A DNA stretch of 27,508 bases from Ferrimonas sp044433165 (GTDB lineage Bacteria; Pseudomonadota; Gammaproteobacteria; Enterobacterales; Shewanellaceae). A program made the position numbers and the translations under genes. The notes under the pieces were generated by a model that ran no database searches, had not been told where the DNA came from, and saw only the letters and a program-made list of their open reading frames with translations. Of the stretch, positions 1 through 8,918 are shown piece after piece (the first letter of the stretch is position 1; every line of letters starts with the position of its first letter). The stretch is taken from assembly GCA_044433165.1 (NCBI GenBank), contig JAWXTX010000029.1, forward strand, positions 1 through 27,508, read 5' to 3'.

Positions 1-1
1 C

Positions 2-70
2 TTGTATGCCGCAGAGCGCTCTGGGCCAATAAAAACTCAACTAATGCGCCACGCGATAGGCTTATTGTAA
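2..70 (+). CDS. possible 3' end of an upstream gene (partial)
   Basis: An open frame runs in from the window edge and ends with TAA at 68-70, giving 22 residues that finish RHAIGLL. The stop lies 6 bases before the ATG of the FUSC gene, which has no visible Shine-Dalgarno sequence of its own, so a coupled upstream gene is plausible. FUSC genes often follow small membrane-protein, HlyD or regulator genes, but this fragment is too short to assign a family. It could equally be chance, because another frame is also open across this stretch. Confidence 0.25.
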   Translation: MYAAERSGPIKTQLMRHAIGLL

Positions 71-76
71 ATTTCA

Positions 77-2209
77 ATGTTACGACGTATTTGGGTTAAT
101 CCACATATTAATTTTTCACTGCGGTTAAGCAGTGGTTTGCTGATTTTTCTCTTGGCCTCTTGGGGATTTGGGTATTTAGAAGAGGGCGTTATTGCTTGCT
201 TAATCATGCCTGCGTTGCTCGTGGGCGGCATTGATTTACCTTCTCGGCAGTGGCACCGCCGCATTGGTTTGGCCATTTTAGGGTACGGCGGTGTTGCAGG
301 GGCCACCGCATGGATAAATTTACAAGCGCCTTTGGGTCTCATTCCTTGGTTTACGGTACTGGGCTTTGTGCTTAGTAGCTGCGCGGCTTTTGGTAATTTA
401 GCCGCGCGCTTGGGGATGGGGGTGATTGTTATGGCTGTGATTGGGATGGCTTCGGCTGAGCTGTATCCATGGTGGCAGTTGGCATTTGGGTATGCTTTAG
501 CAACAGCATGGCTAACCGGTTACAGTGCTTGGTGGTATCGCTTTAGTGGCAATTTGCCACTGCGTTTTGCATTAGCGGCTACGTACCGACATTTGGCAAA
601 GCTATTATTAGAACGTCCAGAGCAATTGCGACATCACCGTTTGCCAGCTCATTTTGATGAGGCTTTGGGGGAGCAATTGGCCACATGTCGGCGCTTGCTC
701 GGCAGTGTGGCAGGGATCGGCTCAGATCAGCCTTTATGGCATTTATTAATGGCTGCAGTGGATTTACAAGAGCGTTTGCAAGCGGTACCGGATCCGATAG
801 TGGCCAGCGAAGTGCTCACCAATAATGTCACATATCCTTGTTATCAGCAGTGGACTCGCAGTGTTGCGGCACGATTGCACCGTATTGCCCGTGATTTGGA
901 GCGTGGCCGACCACTGAGCGATTGCCATTCGATTGAGCACCATACCGACGCATTAATCGCGGCATTGCAACCATTGGTTCAAAACGGTGGCACCCAAGCG
1001 ATGGTCGCCAGTTATATGATGCACAATGCGCGTCAAATTGAGCGTGTGGCTCAGTCTGCTGCGCCACTGTATCAGCGTGCGATACCACCAGAACAAGCCT
1101 TACACCCTTGGCAGCAATGGCGACAAATGATGAATTGGTCGACGCCTGTGATGCGAGGTAGCGTACGAATGGGGTTAATGTTGGGGCTTGGCACAACCAT
1201 TGGTTTATTGCTGGCACTGGATAATGGCTATTGGATTTTATCGACCATTGTTGTGGTGTGGCAGTCCACCTTTGTTGCGATGCGCAGCCGAGCGTGGCAA
1301 CGCGTGGCAGGCACTTTTGGTGGCTTGGTATTGTCGATGTTGGCATTAAATTTGGGGGTGAGCGGTGACGAGGCATTGTTGCTAGCGCTGCTGATGGTGC
1401 CGGTGACGTTGGCGTGGGTGACGCGACATCATGGTTGGTGTTCGATGGGCATTACCTTAATTTTGATGTTGGCGCTGGAGTATTTTCATTTATTGAGCAA
1501 CGAAGTGCTGTTCATGAGAATGTTAGATACTTTTATTGGCTGTTTGTTGATTGTGGGGGCTTATCGCTTTTTGTGGCCACAATGGCAAGGTGGGCGTCAG
1601 TGGCGTTTACGACAAGATGCGCTAGCGGCAGCGATGAACTATAACCAGCTCATCCTCGCGCGTTTTAGCGGCCAAGAGGTGACGCCAATGGCGTTGGCCT
1701 TAGCACGCCGAGATGCTTATGAGCAGGGTATTGCCTTAAACGACAGTTTGAAACAGATGCGCCAAGAGCCGGGATTTGGCACTAACGTGAATAACAGTGC
1801 TGCCTTGTTGGCTCTTTATAAAGGGATCACCAGTAATATGAATGCTCTCGTATTGCAGGTAAATCAGGAACAATGTGATCCCCTTGCAGATACGCAGCCA
1901 CTGAATGATCTCTTTCGTGAGCTGAGTGAGGTGTTTCATCAAGTATGTAAAGGCAATTTGGTGCCTTGGCCTGAGCGAGCATTGGCTGGAGAACAATGGT
2001 TATTCCAACGTTTAGAAGATGCTGATCATGACAAAGAAGGCTTTGTTTTGTATCAATTTTCTCTCATGTTGCAGCGACTTCATGGCATTCATCAAATTTT
2101 ATTGATGCCAGCACCGAGTGGCCAAACCGTCGTGGCTAACAAGGCTAACAAGGCTAACAAGGCTAACAAGGCTAACAAGGCTAACAAGGCGACATTGCCG
2201 CATTCCTGA
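77..2209 (+). CDS. YccS/YhfK-type FUSC family inner-membrane protein
   Basis: A 710-residue integral membrane protein of the FUSC (fusaric acid resistance/aromatic acid exporter-like) superfamily, closest in layout to E. coli YccS. It has an N-terminal hydrophobic bundle (about residues 14-165), a soluble stretch (about 166-350), a second hydrophobic FUSC bundle (about 355-510) containing the family-like DNGYWILSTIVVVWQ, and a soluble C-terminal domain containing the ARRDAYEQG segment. Length matches YccS (about 717). The substrate is unknown; some family members export aromatic or weak acids. The ATG at 77 is the first possible start, because TAA at 68-70 is in frame, and the N-terminus (LRRIWVNPHINFSLRL) begins as in YccS relatives. 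No Shine-Dalgarno is evident. The C-terminus (residues 687-705) is an Ala-Asn-Lys repeat from a 9-bp tandem array, not expected in the family. It converges with lapB, with a 61-bp gap. Confidence 0.88.
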   Translation: MLRRIWVNPHINFSLRLSSGLLIFLLASWGFGYLEEGVIACLIMPALLVGGIDLPSRQWHRRIGLAILGYGGVAGATAWINLQAPLGLIPWFTVLGFVLSSCAAFGNLAARLGMGVIVMAVIGMASAELYPWWQLAFGYALATAWLTGYSAWWYRFSGNLPLRFALAATYRHLAKLLLERPEQLRHHRLPAHFDEALGEQLATCRRLLGSVAGIGSDQPLWHLLMAAVDLQERLQAVPDPIVASEVLTNNVTYPCYQQWTRSVAARLHRIARDLERGRPLSDCHSIEHHTDALIAALQPLVQNGGTQAMVASYMMHNARQIERVAQSAAPLYQRAIPPEQALHPWQQWRQMMNWSTPVMRGSVRMGLMLGLGTTIGLLLALDNGYWILSTIVVVWQSTFVAMRSRAWQRVAGTFGGLVLSMLALNLGVSGDEALLLALLMVPVTLAWVTRHHGWCSMGITLILMLALEYFHLLSNEVLFMRMLDTFIGCLLIVGAYRFLWPQWQGGRQWRLRQDALAAAMNYNQLILARFSGQEVTPMALALARRDAYEQGIALNDSLKQMRQEPGFGTNVNNSAALLALYKGITSNMNALVLQVNQEQCDPLADTQPLNDLFRELSEVFHQVCKGNLVPWPERALAGEQWLFQRLEDADHDKEGFVLYQFSLMLQRLHGIHQILLMPAPSGQTVVANKANKANKANKANKANKATLPHS
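2135..2190 (+). repeat. 9-bp tandem repeat (GCTAACAAG) x6 plus 2 bases
   Basis: Six perfect direct copies of GCTAACAAG run from 2135 to 2188, followed by the first two bases of a seventh. They sit at the 3' end of the FUSC gene, in frame, and encode six Ala-Asn-Lys units just before the final residues TLPHS. Because the unit is a multiple of three, copy-number change by replication slippage would lengthen or shorten the tail without a frameshift. Confidence 0.97.
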
Positions 2210-2270
2210 CGCTAAAATCGCAAGTGCCATGCAGGGAGAGAGGCTGACTGTTGTGCTTATTACGTTGTTG

Positions 2271-4397
2271 CTAACCTGCCACTTGGGTGAGTGGCGTGCG
2301 TACTTTTCCGGCTTTGAGTTGTGCCAATACTTGTGCTTGGGGGCCGTCGCTGACAAGGCGGCCTTTATCCATGACAATAATTCTATCTACAACATCTAAC
2401 ATGCTAATTTTGTGGGTAATGAGTACGAGAGTTTGCTCGTTTGCTAATTGGCTTAACTGTTCTTTAATGGCGGCTTCAGAGCGGTTGTCCATTGCACTGG
2501 TGGGTTCATCCATCAGCAAAACTGCCGGATCGGTTAATAATGCACGTGCAATGGCGATCGCCTGCCGTTGACCACCGGAAAGTTGTTGGCCACCTTCGCC
2601 TACTTGTCGGTCTAATCCAGCGGCATCCAAATTGGCAAATTCCATTACACCCGCACGCTTTGCGGCCCGTAATACTGCGCTGTCATCGGTTTGGGGACGT
2701 CCCAAAATAATGTTATCGCGAATGCTCCCAAAAAAGAGCCCCGGCTCTTGTGGCACGCTAGCAATATTTCGCCGCAGATCATCCGGATGTAACTGCGATA
2801 TGTCTGTATCATCGACGCAGATGGTGCCTTGGCTGGGTTGGTAAAGCCCGAGTAACAAGCGCTCTATGGTGGTTTTACCCGAGCCAATGCGGCCAATAAT
2901 AGCGACTTTTTCTCCCGCTTTAATTTTGAAGCTCAATTCATGCACAGCGGCTTGATGCGCCCCTGGGTAACTCATCGAAACATGGCTAAATGTAATGGCA
3001 CCTTGCAGTAATGGCCGCTGCAAATAACGTTTACCTTGTGGTTGTTCATCTGGCATTGCCATTAATTGCTGTAAAATCGTAAAGGCACTTTTGGCTTGGT
3101 TATAACGCATGCTTAAAGTAGACAATTGCAATAAAGGACCAATGGCTTTACTGCTGATCATGGAGGTGGCGATAAGCCCCCCCATCGTTAGATTACCTTG
3201 CGCTATTTGGTAAACACCTAAGATCACAAGGCCAATAGAGGCCAGTTGTTGGCCGCTGCTGGCACTGTTTTGCACCCAATCGGTTAATCGCTTACTTTTT
3301 AATCCCCAAAAACTCATGTGTGCAACGGCCTGTTCCCATTTGTATTGCATCTGACCTTGGGCGCCGAACCGTTTTAGTGTTTCTAGGCCACTGAGTGATT
3401 CAATTAAAGTGGCATGTTTTTGGCTTGCGAGCTTGGCTCCTTGTTCAACGCTTGTGCGTAATTTGCGTTGCATGAAAAAACTTTGCAGTACCAGTAACAG
3501 CACAATCGTAATGGGGATCAGCACTAATGGGCCGGCCATCAGGTAGATAACAAGCAAAAATAGCAGAGCAAAGGGTACATCAATTAAGGTAACGATGGTG
3601 GCGGACGTTAAAAAGTCTCGAATAGACTCAAACTCTTGCATATGGCGGGCAAAGGCACCAATGGACACCGGTTTTGCTTCAAGTCGAATGCCCATCACTT
3701 TGCTAAATATACGTGAGGACAGCAATAAATCTGATTTTTTACCGGCAAGATCAATAAAGTGGGTGCGTAACATTTTTATGGTGAGATCAAAAAGTAAGAC
3801 CACAATCACCCCAGTGGCTAATACCCAAAGTGACTCAAAAGCTAAATTAGGCACGACTTTGTCGTAAACCAAGCGCGTAAATAATGGCACCGCCAATGCG
3901 AATAAATTAATTAAAATGGACGCAAATAAGACATCTCGATAGATCCGATGTGATTGGCGCAGTGTTGACCAAAACCAGTGGCCGCTGCTATCAGCCAGAT
4001 CTGCACTGCGTTGATCATGTTGAAACTGGCGTTTAAAGAGAAAGAGATCCCCTCGATATTGGTCTTGCCATTCACTGATAGTGACCCAGCGTTGCCCCAT
4101 ATCAGTTTCAGGCTCAACCAATAACAGTCGTTGTCGCGATTGATCAAAAGCCAAAGCAATGCAGGCACTGCCATCATTGAGCATTAATAAAGCGGGTAAG
4201 ACGGACTCTGGTAATTGCGCTAATTCATATTGCGTTTGTTGGCTGGTTAATCCGGCACGCTCTGCTGCTTTGGGTAATAAAGGCTCGGTGAGTTTGCCAT
4301 CAGCCAATGGTAATCCCGCACGAATGGCATCGGCGGAATTGGCCAATCCATACTGACGAGCTAAATACATGAGGCACTGCATTATTGGATCAATCAT
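2271..4397 (-). CDS. lapB: type I secretion ABC transporter, LapB-like (adhesin exporter)
   Basis: A 708-residue inner-membrane permease-ATPase that would power export of an RTX-type giant adhesin through the LapC-LapE channel. The N-terminus (about 1-125) is a C39-peptidase-like domain. The stretch where the catalytic His is expected reads GSACIALAF, so the domain is probably a non-cleaving substrate-docking domain. The membrane domain spans about 155-440. The ATPase has Walker A GRIGSGKT (502-509), signature LSGGQ (606-610), Walker B VLLMDE (626-631) and an H-loop His in ITHK (662). I chose the ATG at 4397 because it overlaps the lapD stop as ATGA and has AGAGGT upstream. An in-frame ATG 21 bases further up (4418) is less likely. 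It is the last gene of the lap operon. A toxin or bacteriocin exporter is the alternative, but the lapD/lapG neighbours argue for an adhesin. Confidence 0.92.
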   Translation of the reverse strand: MIDPIMQCLMYLARQYGLANSADAIRAGLPLADGKLTEPLLPKAAERAGLTSQQTQYELAQLPESVLPALLMLNDGSACIALAFDQSRQRLLLVEPETDMGQRWVTISEWQDQYRGDLFLFKRQFQHDQRSADLADSSGHWFWSTLRQSHRIYRDVLFASILINLFALAVPLFTRLVYDKVVPNLAFESLWVLATGVIVVLLFDLTIKMLRTHFIDLAGKKSDLLLSSRIFSKVMGIRLEAKPVSIGAFARHMQEFESIRDFLTSATIVTLIDVPFALLFLLVIYLMAGPLVLIPITIVLLLVLQSFFMQRKLRTSVEQGAKLASQKHATLIESLSGLETLKRFGAQGQMQYKWEQAVAHMSFWGLKSKRLTDWVQNSASSGQQLASIGLVILGVYQIAQGNLTMGGLIATSMISSKAIGPLLQLSTLSMRYNQAKSAFTILQQLMAMPDEQPQGKRYLQRPLLQGAITFSHVSMSYPGAHQAAVHELSFKIKAGEKVAIIGRIGSGKTTIERLLLGLYQPSQGTICVDDTDISQLHPDDLRRNIASVPQEPGLFFGSIRDNIILGRPQTDDSAVLRAAKRAGVMEFANLDAAGLDRQVGEGGQQLSGGQRQAIAIARALLTDPAVLLMDEPTSAMDNRSEAAIKEQLSQLANEQTLVLITHKISMLDVVDRIIVMDKGRLVSDGPQAQVLAQLKAGKVRTPLTQVAG

Positions 4398-6328
4398 AAA
4401 TTTTGTACCTCTTGCCATGTTTCGGACACATTCCCTTGCACGCCATCTACGTGCAGTTCACTAAAACGGGCTAATTGTTCGGAGTCTTCAATATTGGTGG
4501 CAAAGGTTAGGATGTTGAAGTTATGGGCAGTTCGACATAGAGAGATCAATAAACTGCGCCGATGTTCACTGTCGAGCTCTTGGCTATAGAGAGTATCGAG
4601 TTTGACGTACTTTGGTGGGGGCAGTTCGGCTAAGTACGTGATATTGGTTAAGTACCGGCCAAAATGGTCAATGCCAAAATTGAAACCACATTGGTCAATC
4701 AGTTCAATGGCTAATATGGCGTGATCTCGATGACGGTATAAAGCGTCTTCGGAGATCTCAAAAATCAATTGATCAGCCAATTCTGGGTAGGCGTGCATAG
4801 TGCGTTTTAGCCAACGAAGATAAGCGCTATCGCGAATGCTGGCGGTGCATAGGTTGAGTGCTAATGGCCGATATTGTTGATGGTTTATCATGTCAATGGC
4901 CTGTTCAACGGCATAGCGGTCGAAGGCACAGGTTTGCTGTAGGCTTTCGAGCGCGGGCAAAAAGGCATTGGCGGCGAGCCATTGTTGATCTTGCCGTAAT
5001 TGGCAAAAAAGCTCGAAGTGTTGTAGATCGCCATTGAGGCTAATGCAGGGTTTGGGGATGAAATGTAATTGTTCGTGAGCAATTGCTTGGTTGATGGTTT
5101 TAACCCAATGCTTTCGGCCTAATGCCGGATGTCGTTGTTGATGTTGAATCAACGGTTGGCCACTTGGATGCTGCTGTATTTGAAGGTGCAGCTTATCGAC
5201 TTGTGCTAATAATTCGCTGCGTTGACTTGGGTGTTGGCTAAATAGCATAGCGATGGTTGCACTGGGGGGCGTTACGCCCAATGGATCGATATTAATGTCG
5301 TTTAATAGGGTTTGTAACTGTCGCCCGACGATGCTCAATTCATCTTCATTTATGTCAATAATCAGTAAGATAAATTCAGTGTTGTTAAGACGCGCTATCG
5401 TTAATTTTGTGTATTCTGGTATTAATTGCTCGATGTGTTGCTTTAACTGCTGCACGGTAAGGTGATATTGGCGTGGCTCTGCGCAGTAGGGATCCAACGC
5501 GGGAATATCCATTAGCACTAAAGCCCCTGGTTGTTGTTGCTGGCACCAAGCGTCTATTTGACTTTCGATAAGCTCCCGATTCCCGATCCCTGAAAGGGGA
5601 TCGGTATATAAATCTTGTTTTAAGCGTTGCGTTTCCTGAGCTTGTTCGGCGAACAATTTATTAAAGTGCTGAGCAACTACAGCAAATGCTTGTTGTACTT
5701 GAGCAAATTCATAGGTGCTGGCCATTTTAGTTGAAGAAATACTGCGAATAGGCCGATGTTGGCTAATGGCATGGCTTTGTGCGCAAATGGCCTTTAATGG
5801 GGCAGTGAGACGCCGTAATTGCCAACTTAGTAGGGCAAGCCCAATTGCCATCGTTGCAATAAGCCCGATAAAGCTTTGTTGGATCCAGAGCCAAAGATTA
5901 TGGTAGGCGGTGCTAGGATCGCTCATTAAGGTAAACTGCGCCAATGGCCGCCATTGCAATTCCAATTGTTGTTCAGCAAGCAGTGTCTCAAACAACCCTA
6001 ACCGTAATAACCATTGGGGGAACTGCCTTGGCTGTGGACTTTGTTGGCGTTGCCAAATTAATTGACCATCGGGTTTGCGGATCTCTAATGAGGAAAATTG
6101 ACCCGCATCGAAATAAGCTTGTAGCGTGGCGTCTAATCCACTTATATCCTCCAGCATAATTAATGGTTTAGCGCTAAAAACCATGGCATTAAGGCTCGTG
6201 AATAATTGCGCTTGTTGTTGCTGGGCAATAAACGTGCGTTGAGCATGGATTTGAGTGCTGGCCATGATGCCGCTAAGTAACAGTAAACTACCGATAAATA
6301 GCACTAATAATTGTCGAAATAGGCTCAT
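4394..6328 (-). CDS. lapD: LapD-like c-di-GMP receptor with degenerate GGDEF and EAL domains
   Basis: A 644-residue inner-membrane receptor expected to bind c-di-GMP inside the cell and sequester LapG in the periplasm. A transmembrane helix (about 6-26) leads to a periplasmic LapD/MoxY-type domain (about 27-148), then a second helix (about 150-170), a HAMP region (about 170-225), a GGDEF-like domain (about 240-385) and an EAL-like domain (about 405-640). Both output domains have lost their catalytic motifs: NNTEF (315-319) stands for GGDEF, ELF (439-441) for EAL, and DHFG (554-557) for DDFG, as expected of a receptor rather than an enzyme. The periplasmic loop PQWLLRLGLF (104-113) carries a Trp where LapD proteins contact LapG. 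The start ATG shares one base with the lapG stop (TAATG) and the end overlaps lapB by 4 bases, so the three genes are translationally coupled. Confidence 0.93.
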   Translation of the reverse strand: MSLFRQLLVLFIGSLLLLSGIMASTQIHAQRTFIAQQQQAQLFTSLNAMVFSAKPLIMLEDISGLDATLQAYFDAGQFSSLEIRKPDGQLIWQRQQSPQPRQFPQWLLRLGLFETLLAEQQLELQWRPLAQFTLMSDPSTAYHNLWLWIQQSFIGLIATMAIGLALLSWQLRRLTAPLKAICAQSHAISQHRPIRSISSTKMASTYEFAQVQQAFAVVAQHFNKLFAEQAQETQRLKQDLYTDPLSGIGNRELIESQIDAWCQQQQPGALVLMDIPALDPYCAEPRQYHLTVQQLKQHIEQLIPEYTKLTIARLNNTEFILLIIDINEDELSIVGRQLQTLLNDINIDPLGVTPPSATIAMLFSQHPSQRSELLAQVDKLHLQIQQHPSGQPLIQHQQRHPALGRKHWVKTINQAIAHEQLHFIPKPCISLNGDLQHFELFCQLRQDQQWLAANAFLPALESLQQTCAFDRYAVEQAIDMINHQQYRPLALNLCTASIRDSAYLRWLKRTMHAYPELADQLIFEISEDALYRHRDHAILAIELIDQCGFNFGIDHFGRYLTNITYLAELPPPKYVKLDTLYSQELDSEHRRSLLISLCRTAHNFNILTFATNIEDSEQLARFSELHVDGVQGNVSETWQEVQNL

Positions 6329-7008
6329 TAGTGGCTGCCTTGGTCGGAGAACGGGTGAAAGGGAAGTTGCAATTTGGGGTGTTTTGCTTGGCCTCGATGC
6401 AACTGCTGCTGCCAGCGTTGAAATCGGTGGCTTGAGCCTACTTTTTGGGGGAGTTGACGCTTAATGTTTAGCCAAATGTCAGTGGCATTAAAGCTAAAAA
6501 TAGGGGTAAGATCAGGCCGTTTATCGGCTGGGTAAATATGCGGTGTTAAGTTATCTAATATAAGTGGGATGGCTTGATTTGGCTGGGCATAATAGGCCAG
6601 CACAATATGATATTGCTGTTGTTGCTCTGCTTTAACATAAACCAATCGCAATTGTTGGCTACTCATACCCAGTTGATGTAGTGCGGTAAACTTAGCCATT
6701 GCAAAATCTTCGCAATCGCCACCGCCAGCGCCAACGAATTCCGCAGTGCTTGCCCAGTAGTCAATTTGGCCCCACATTTGCTCATCGGTCACATTCAAAA
6801 AATGGTTTGCCATGGCATTAACCCGTGCGATCTGAGTGTGGGGATCGGCCGTTTTGAGCTGCTCCAAAGCTTGTTGCCACTGCGCTAACCGTTTTTGGGC
6901 AGCGGCGCCATAATGGTGGTGCACTTGCTGCCATAGAGCCTCATTGGCTATTAACGGTGAGTGTGAGGCGATAAGTAGCAAAAACATACGAAAGTTAACG
7001 GCCATCAA
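6328..7008 (-). CDS. lapG: LapG-like periplasmic transglutaminase-like cysteine protease
   Basis: A 226-residue periplasmic protease (bacterial transglutaminase-like cysteine proteinase, DUF920 family). In known systems it clips the N-terminal di-alanine region of a LapA-type adhesin and so releases it from the cell. The hydrophobic start MFLLLIASHSPLIA (8-21) is the export signal. The triad is intact: Cys99 in GGGDCEDFA, His134 in QYHIVLAYY and Asp152 in LILDNLTP. The acidic residues after the Cys fit the calcium-binding loop known in LapG. Length is usual for the family. The start could be 7008 or 7005 (adjacent Met codons). Either overlaps the end of the upstream lipoprotein gene by 11-14 bases, and the stop overlaps the lapD start by one base. 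It is presumably controlled by capture on LapD when c-di-GMP is high. Confidence 0.94.
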   Translation of the reverse strand: MMAVNFRMFLLLIASHSPLIANEALWQQVHHHYGAAAQKRLAQWQQALEQLKTADPHTQIARVNAMANHFLNVTDEQMWGQIDYWASTAEFVGAGGGDCEDFAMAKFTALHQLGMSSQQLRLVYVKAEQQQQYHIVLAYYAQPNQAIPLILDNLTPHIYPADKRPDLTPIFSFNATDIWLNIKRQLPQKVGSSHRFQRWQQQLHRGQAKHPKLQLPFHPFSDQGSH

Positions 7009-7591
7009 GGCTATTTATGGTCCAGCGCAAGACGGGTTGGGAATGTTTTCTGTGGTAGCGTATTTCAACCCGTCGATTACGCTGGTGTACCGATTCACTA
7101 TCACCATGATGTTTTAGTTCGTCTTCACCACGATACGTTGCGGCGATCCGATCTGAGCGGATCCCTGCATTGAGCAAGGCTTGTCGGACTTGCTCAACAC
7201 GTCGCTTAGAAAGCGCTAAGTTATAGCTGTCACTGGCAACTGCACTGGTGTGGCCAACCAAGGTAATCGTCATGCTAGGTTGTGCTTGCAAACGGCTAAT
7301 GGCATGGCTGACAATCGCTTGCTGATCGGCTCTAATCTGATGTTGATCATTGTTGAAATAGATGATTCCCGGATCAATGAGGGCTAACGTTTGCTGATTG
7401 CTGCAACCATTGTTATCGACCTCTGCCCCTTGCGGTGTGTGTAAACATTTATCTCGCTGGGTGATGACTCCATCTAAGTCTTGATCATTTAAATTATTGG
7501 TTTGCTTGGCTTGTGGTGGTGGTGGAGCATGCCAATGACAAGCAGATAAGAGTAAGGTGCTGGCTAAGCATGGTAGTATAAGATATTTCAT
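6995..7591 (-). CDS. OmpA-family outer-membrane lipoprotein within the lap operon
   Basis: A 198-residue lipoprotein with signal MKYLILPCLASTLLLSAC (lipobox LSAC, Cys18), a Pro-rich linker, an acidic DQDLDGVITQRDKC segment (37-49) resembling a calcium-binding thrombospondin type 3 repeat, and an OmpA-C domain (about 75-182). Such a domain normally ties an envelope complex to peptidoglycan. Here GHTS (113-116) replaces the usual GHTD, so the Asp that binds diaminopimelate is a Ser, while the NLALSKRR helix (124-131) is kept. I chose the ATG at 7591 because it has a strong GGAGG 5 bases upstream and begins the lipoprotein signal. A start 24 bases further up is less likely. The preceding TolC-gene stop lies inside this Shine-Dalgarno. 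Related lap/bpf loci also carry an OmpA-like gene, which suggests a support role for the exporter or LapG; this is inference. Confidence 0.9.
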   Translation of the reverse strand: MKYLILPCLASTLLLSACHWHAPPPPQAKQTNNLNDQDLDGVITQRDKCLHTPQGAEVDNNGCSNQQTLALIDPGIIYFNNDQHQIRADQQAIVSHAISRLQAQPSMTITLVGHTSAVASDSYNLALSKRRVEQVRQALLNAGIRSDRIAATYRGEDELKHHGDSESVHQRNRRVEIRYHRKHSQPVLRWTINSLDGR

Positions 7592-7593
7592 GG

Positions 7594-8904
7594 TTACCTC
7601 CGAGACTCTTGCCATTCAGCCGGTACGGTGATCCGCAGTGCATCGAGCAAGACACCGGTGGCATTAAGCAGACGATATTTGGCTTCCATTTCGGCGTATT
7701 CGGCATCGAGGTAAGCTAATTTGGCTTCAAATAATTCATTCTCGGTATTCAACACATCCAACAGAGTGCGTTTGCCGATGTCGAATTGCTTGATATAGGC
7801 TGTGACGGTTTGGTTGGCCGCTTCAACGTGTCCTTGTAAAAAACCTAACTGACGGTTGGTAAACTTCCAGGCGTTCCAAGCCAGCCTTGTGCCCTCATCG
7901 AGTTGACGTAAGCTGTCATCCCGAATGTCTTTGGCGACAGATAATTGGTATGCCAATCGCTTAACGGCAGCTTGATCTGCAAAACCGTTAAAGAGATCCC
8001 AACTGACTCTTAACATGACGTTGAATTCGTCTTGACGGCCTAGGCGACCTGCGGTTTCGTCATCCCAATTTTGCTGTGCTTCGACATACAAATCGGGATA
8101 AAAACGGCTTTTTGCTATCTGTTGTTGTGCGTAAGCCGCATCAATATCTTGATGTGCTAGTTGTAAGGTTGGGTTGTTTTTGTGGGCACCTTGCAATGCC
8201 TGCTCAAGATCTGAAGGCAGAAAGTTTTGATCAACTTCTGGGCGATCGAGCGTTGTTGGCCAGCGACCCACGACTCGGAAATATTCTTCTTTGGCGTCTT
8301 GGTAATTGTTTTCGGCAGCGATGAGATTCGCGTTAGACTCTGCCAGACGGGCGGTCATTTGCGATAGATCTGCTCGGTTACTTAGCCCCTGTTGCTGACG
8401 GCGTTGGATATCATCATATTGTTTTTGGTGTTTATTGCGGTTAACTGTAGTGAGCTGTTGGATCTGCTCGGTGAGAATGACACCGAGATAAACCTCAATA
8501 ACACGCAAAGCCAGATCCTCTGCGTCTGACCAGAGTTTGAAGCGCTGCGCCTCAGCTTCTGCCCGAGTACGGGTGACGTTCTCTTGCACTTCAAAACCCT
8601 GGAAAAGGTATTGGCGCAGAGTAATATTGGCATTCCAAGGATCGAAGCGATCATTACCAGTAATGGCAGTGTTATCGTTTTCAAGCCGTTGGTGGCCAAT
8701 GCCTGCACTGAGTGTCAGGCTGGGCAGGTAGCCACTATAAGCTTCTTTAATCTCTTGACCTCGACTTTGTAATTGATTGAATTCTCGATTAATTAATGGG
8801 TTAGTGCTTATTGTATAAGCCACATCTTGCTCTAACGTGCGAACGTCAGCGGTTACGGATCCGCTTAAAATAAGCAACAAGGGGATGGCTGAACTCCATT
8901 TCAT
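7594..8904 (-). CDS. lapE: TolC-like outer-membrane channel of type I secretion, LapE-like
   Basis: A 436-residue outer-membrane efflux/secretion channel of the TolC family. Residues 1-19 form a signal peptide ending SVTA. The mature protein shows the two tandem outer-membrane-efflux repeats (about 25-215 and 225-425) with long coiled helices and typical motifs such as YLPSLTLSAGIG, RFYPDLYVEAQ and FDIGKRTLLDVLNTENELFEA. It would form the trimeric exit duct for the adhesin, working with LapB and LapC. The ATG at 8904 has AGGAG 5 bases upstream. The gene begins 14 bases after lapC ends and stops within the ribosome-binding site of the lipoprotein gene, so it sits mid-operon. TolC paralogues also serve efflux pumps, but this context makes the type I secretion role much the best reading. 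Confidence 0.93.
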   Translation of the reverse strand: MKWSSAIPLLLILSGSVTADVRTLEQDVAYTISTNPLINREFNQLQSRGQEIKEAYSGYLPSLTLSAGIGHQRLENDNTAITGNDRFDPWNANITLRQYLFQGFEVQENVTRTRAEAEAQRFKLWSDAEDLALRVIEVYLGVILTEQIQQLTTVNRNKHQKQYDDIQRRQQQGLSNRADLSQMTARLAESNANLIAAENNYQDAKEEYFRVVGRWPTTLDRPEVDQNFLPSDLEQALQGAHKNNPTLQLAHQDIDAAYAQQQIAKSRFYPDLYVEAQQNWDDETAGRLGRQDEFNVMLRVSWDLFNGFADQAAVKRLAYQLSVAKDIRDDSLRQLDEGTRLAWNAWKFTNRQLGFLQGHVEAANQTVTAYIKQFDIGKRTLLDVLNTENELFEAKLAYLDAEYAEMEAKYRLLNATGVLLDALRITVPAEWQESRR

Positions 8905-8918
8905 AGCAACTCCTTGGG

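Noticed and set aside
828..1376. 182-codon ORF opposite the FUSC gene
   Set aside because: It lies wholly antisense to a well-supported gene and its translation shows no domain, only shadow composition.
2099..2399. ORFs on both strands across the 9-bp tandem repeat, giving Leu-Thr-Arg or Val-Ser-Leu repeat proteins
   Set aside because: They are other-frame readings of the FUSC tail and the lapB end, with no Shine-Dalgarno or recognisable domain.
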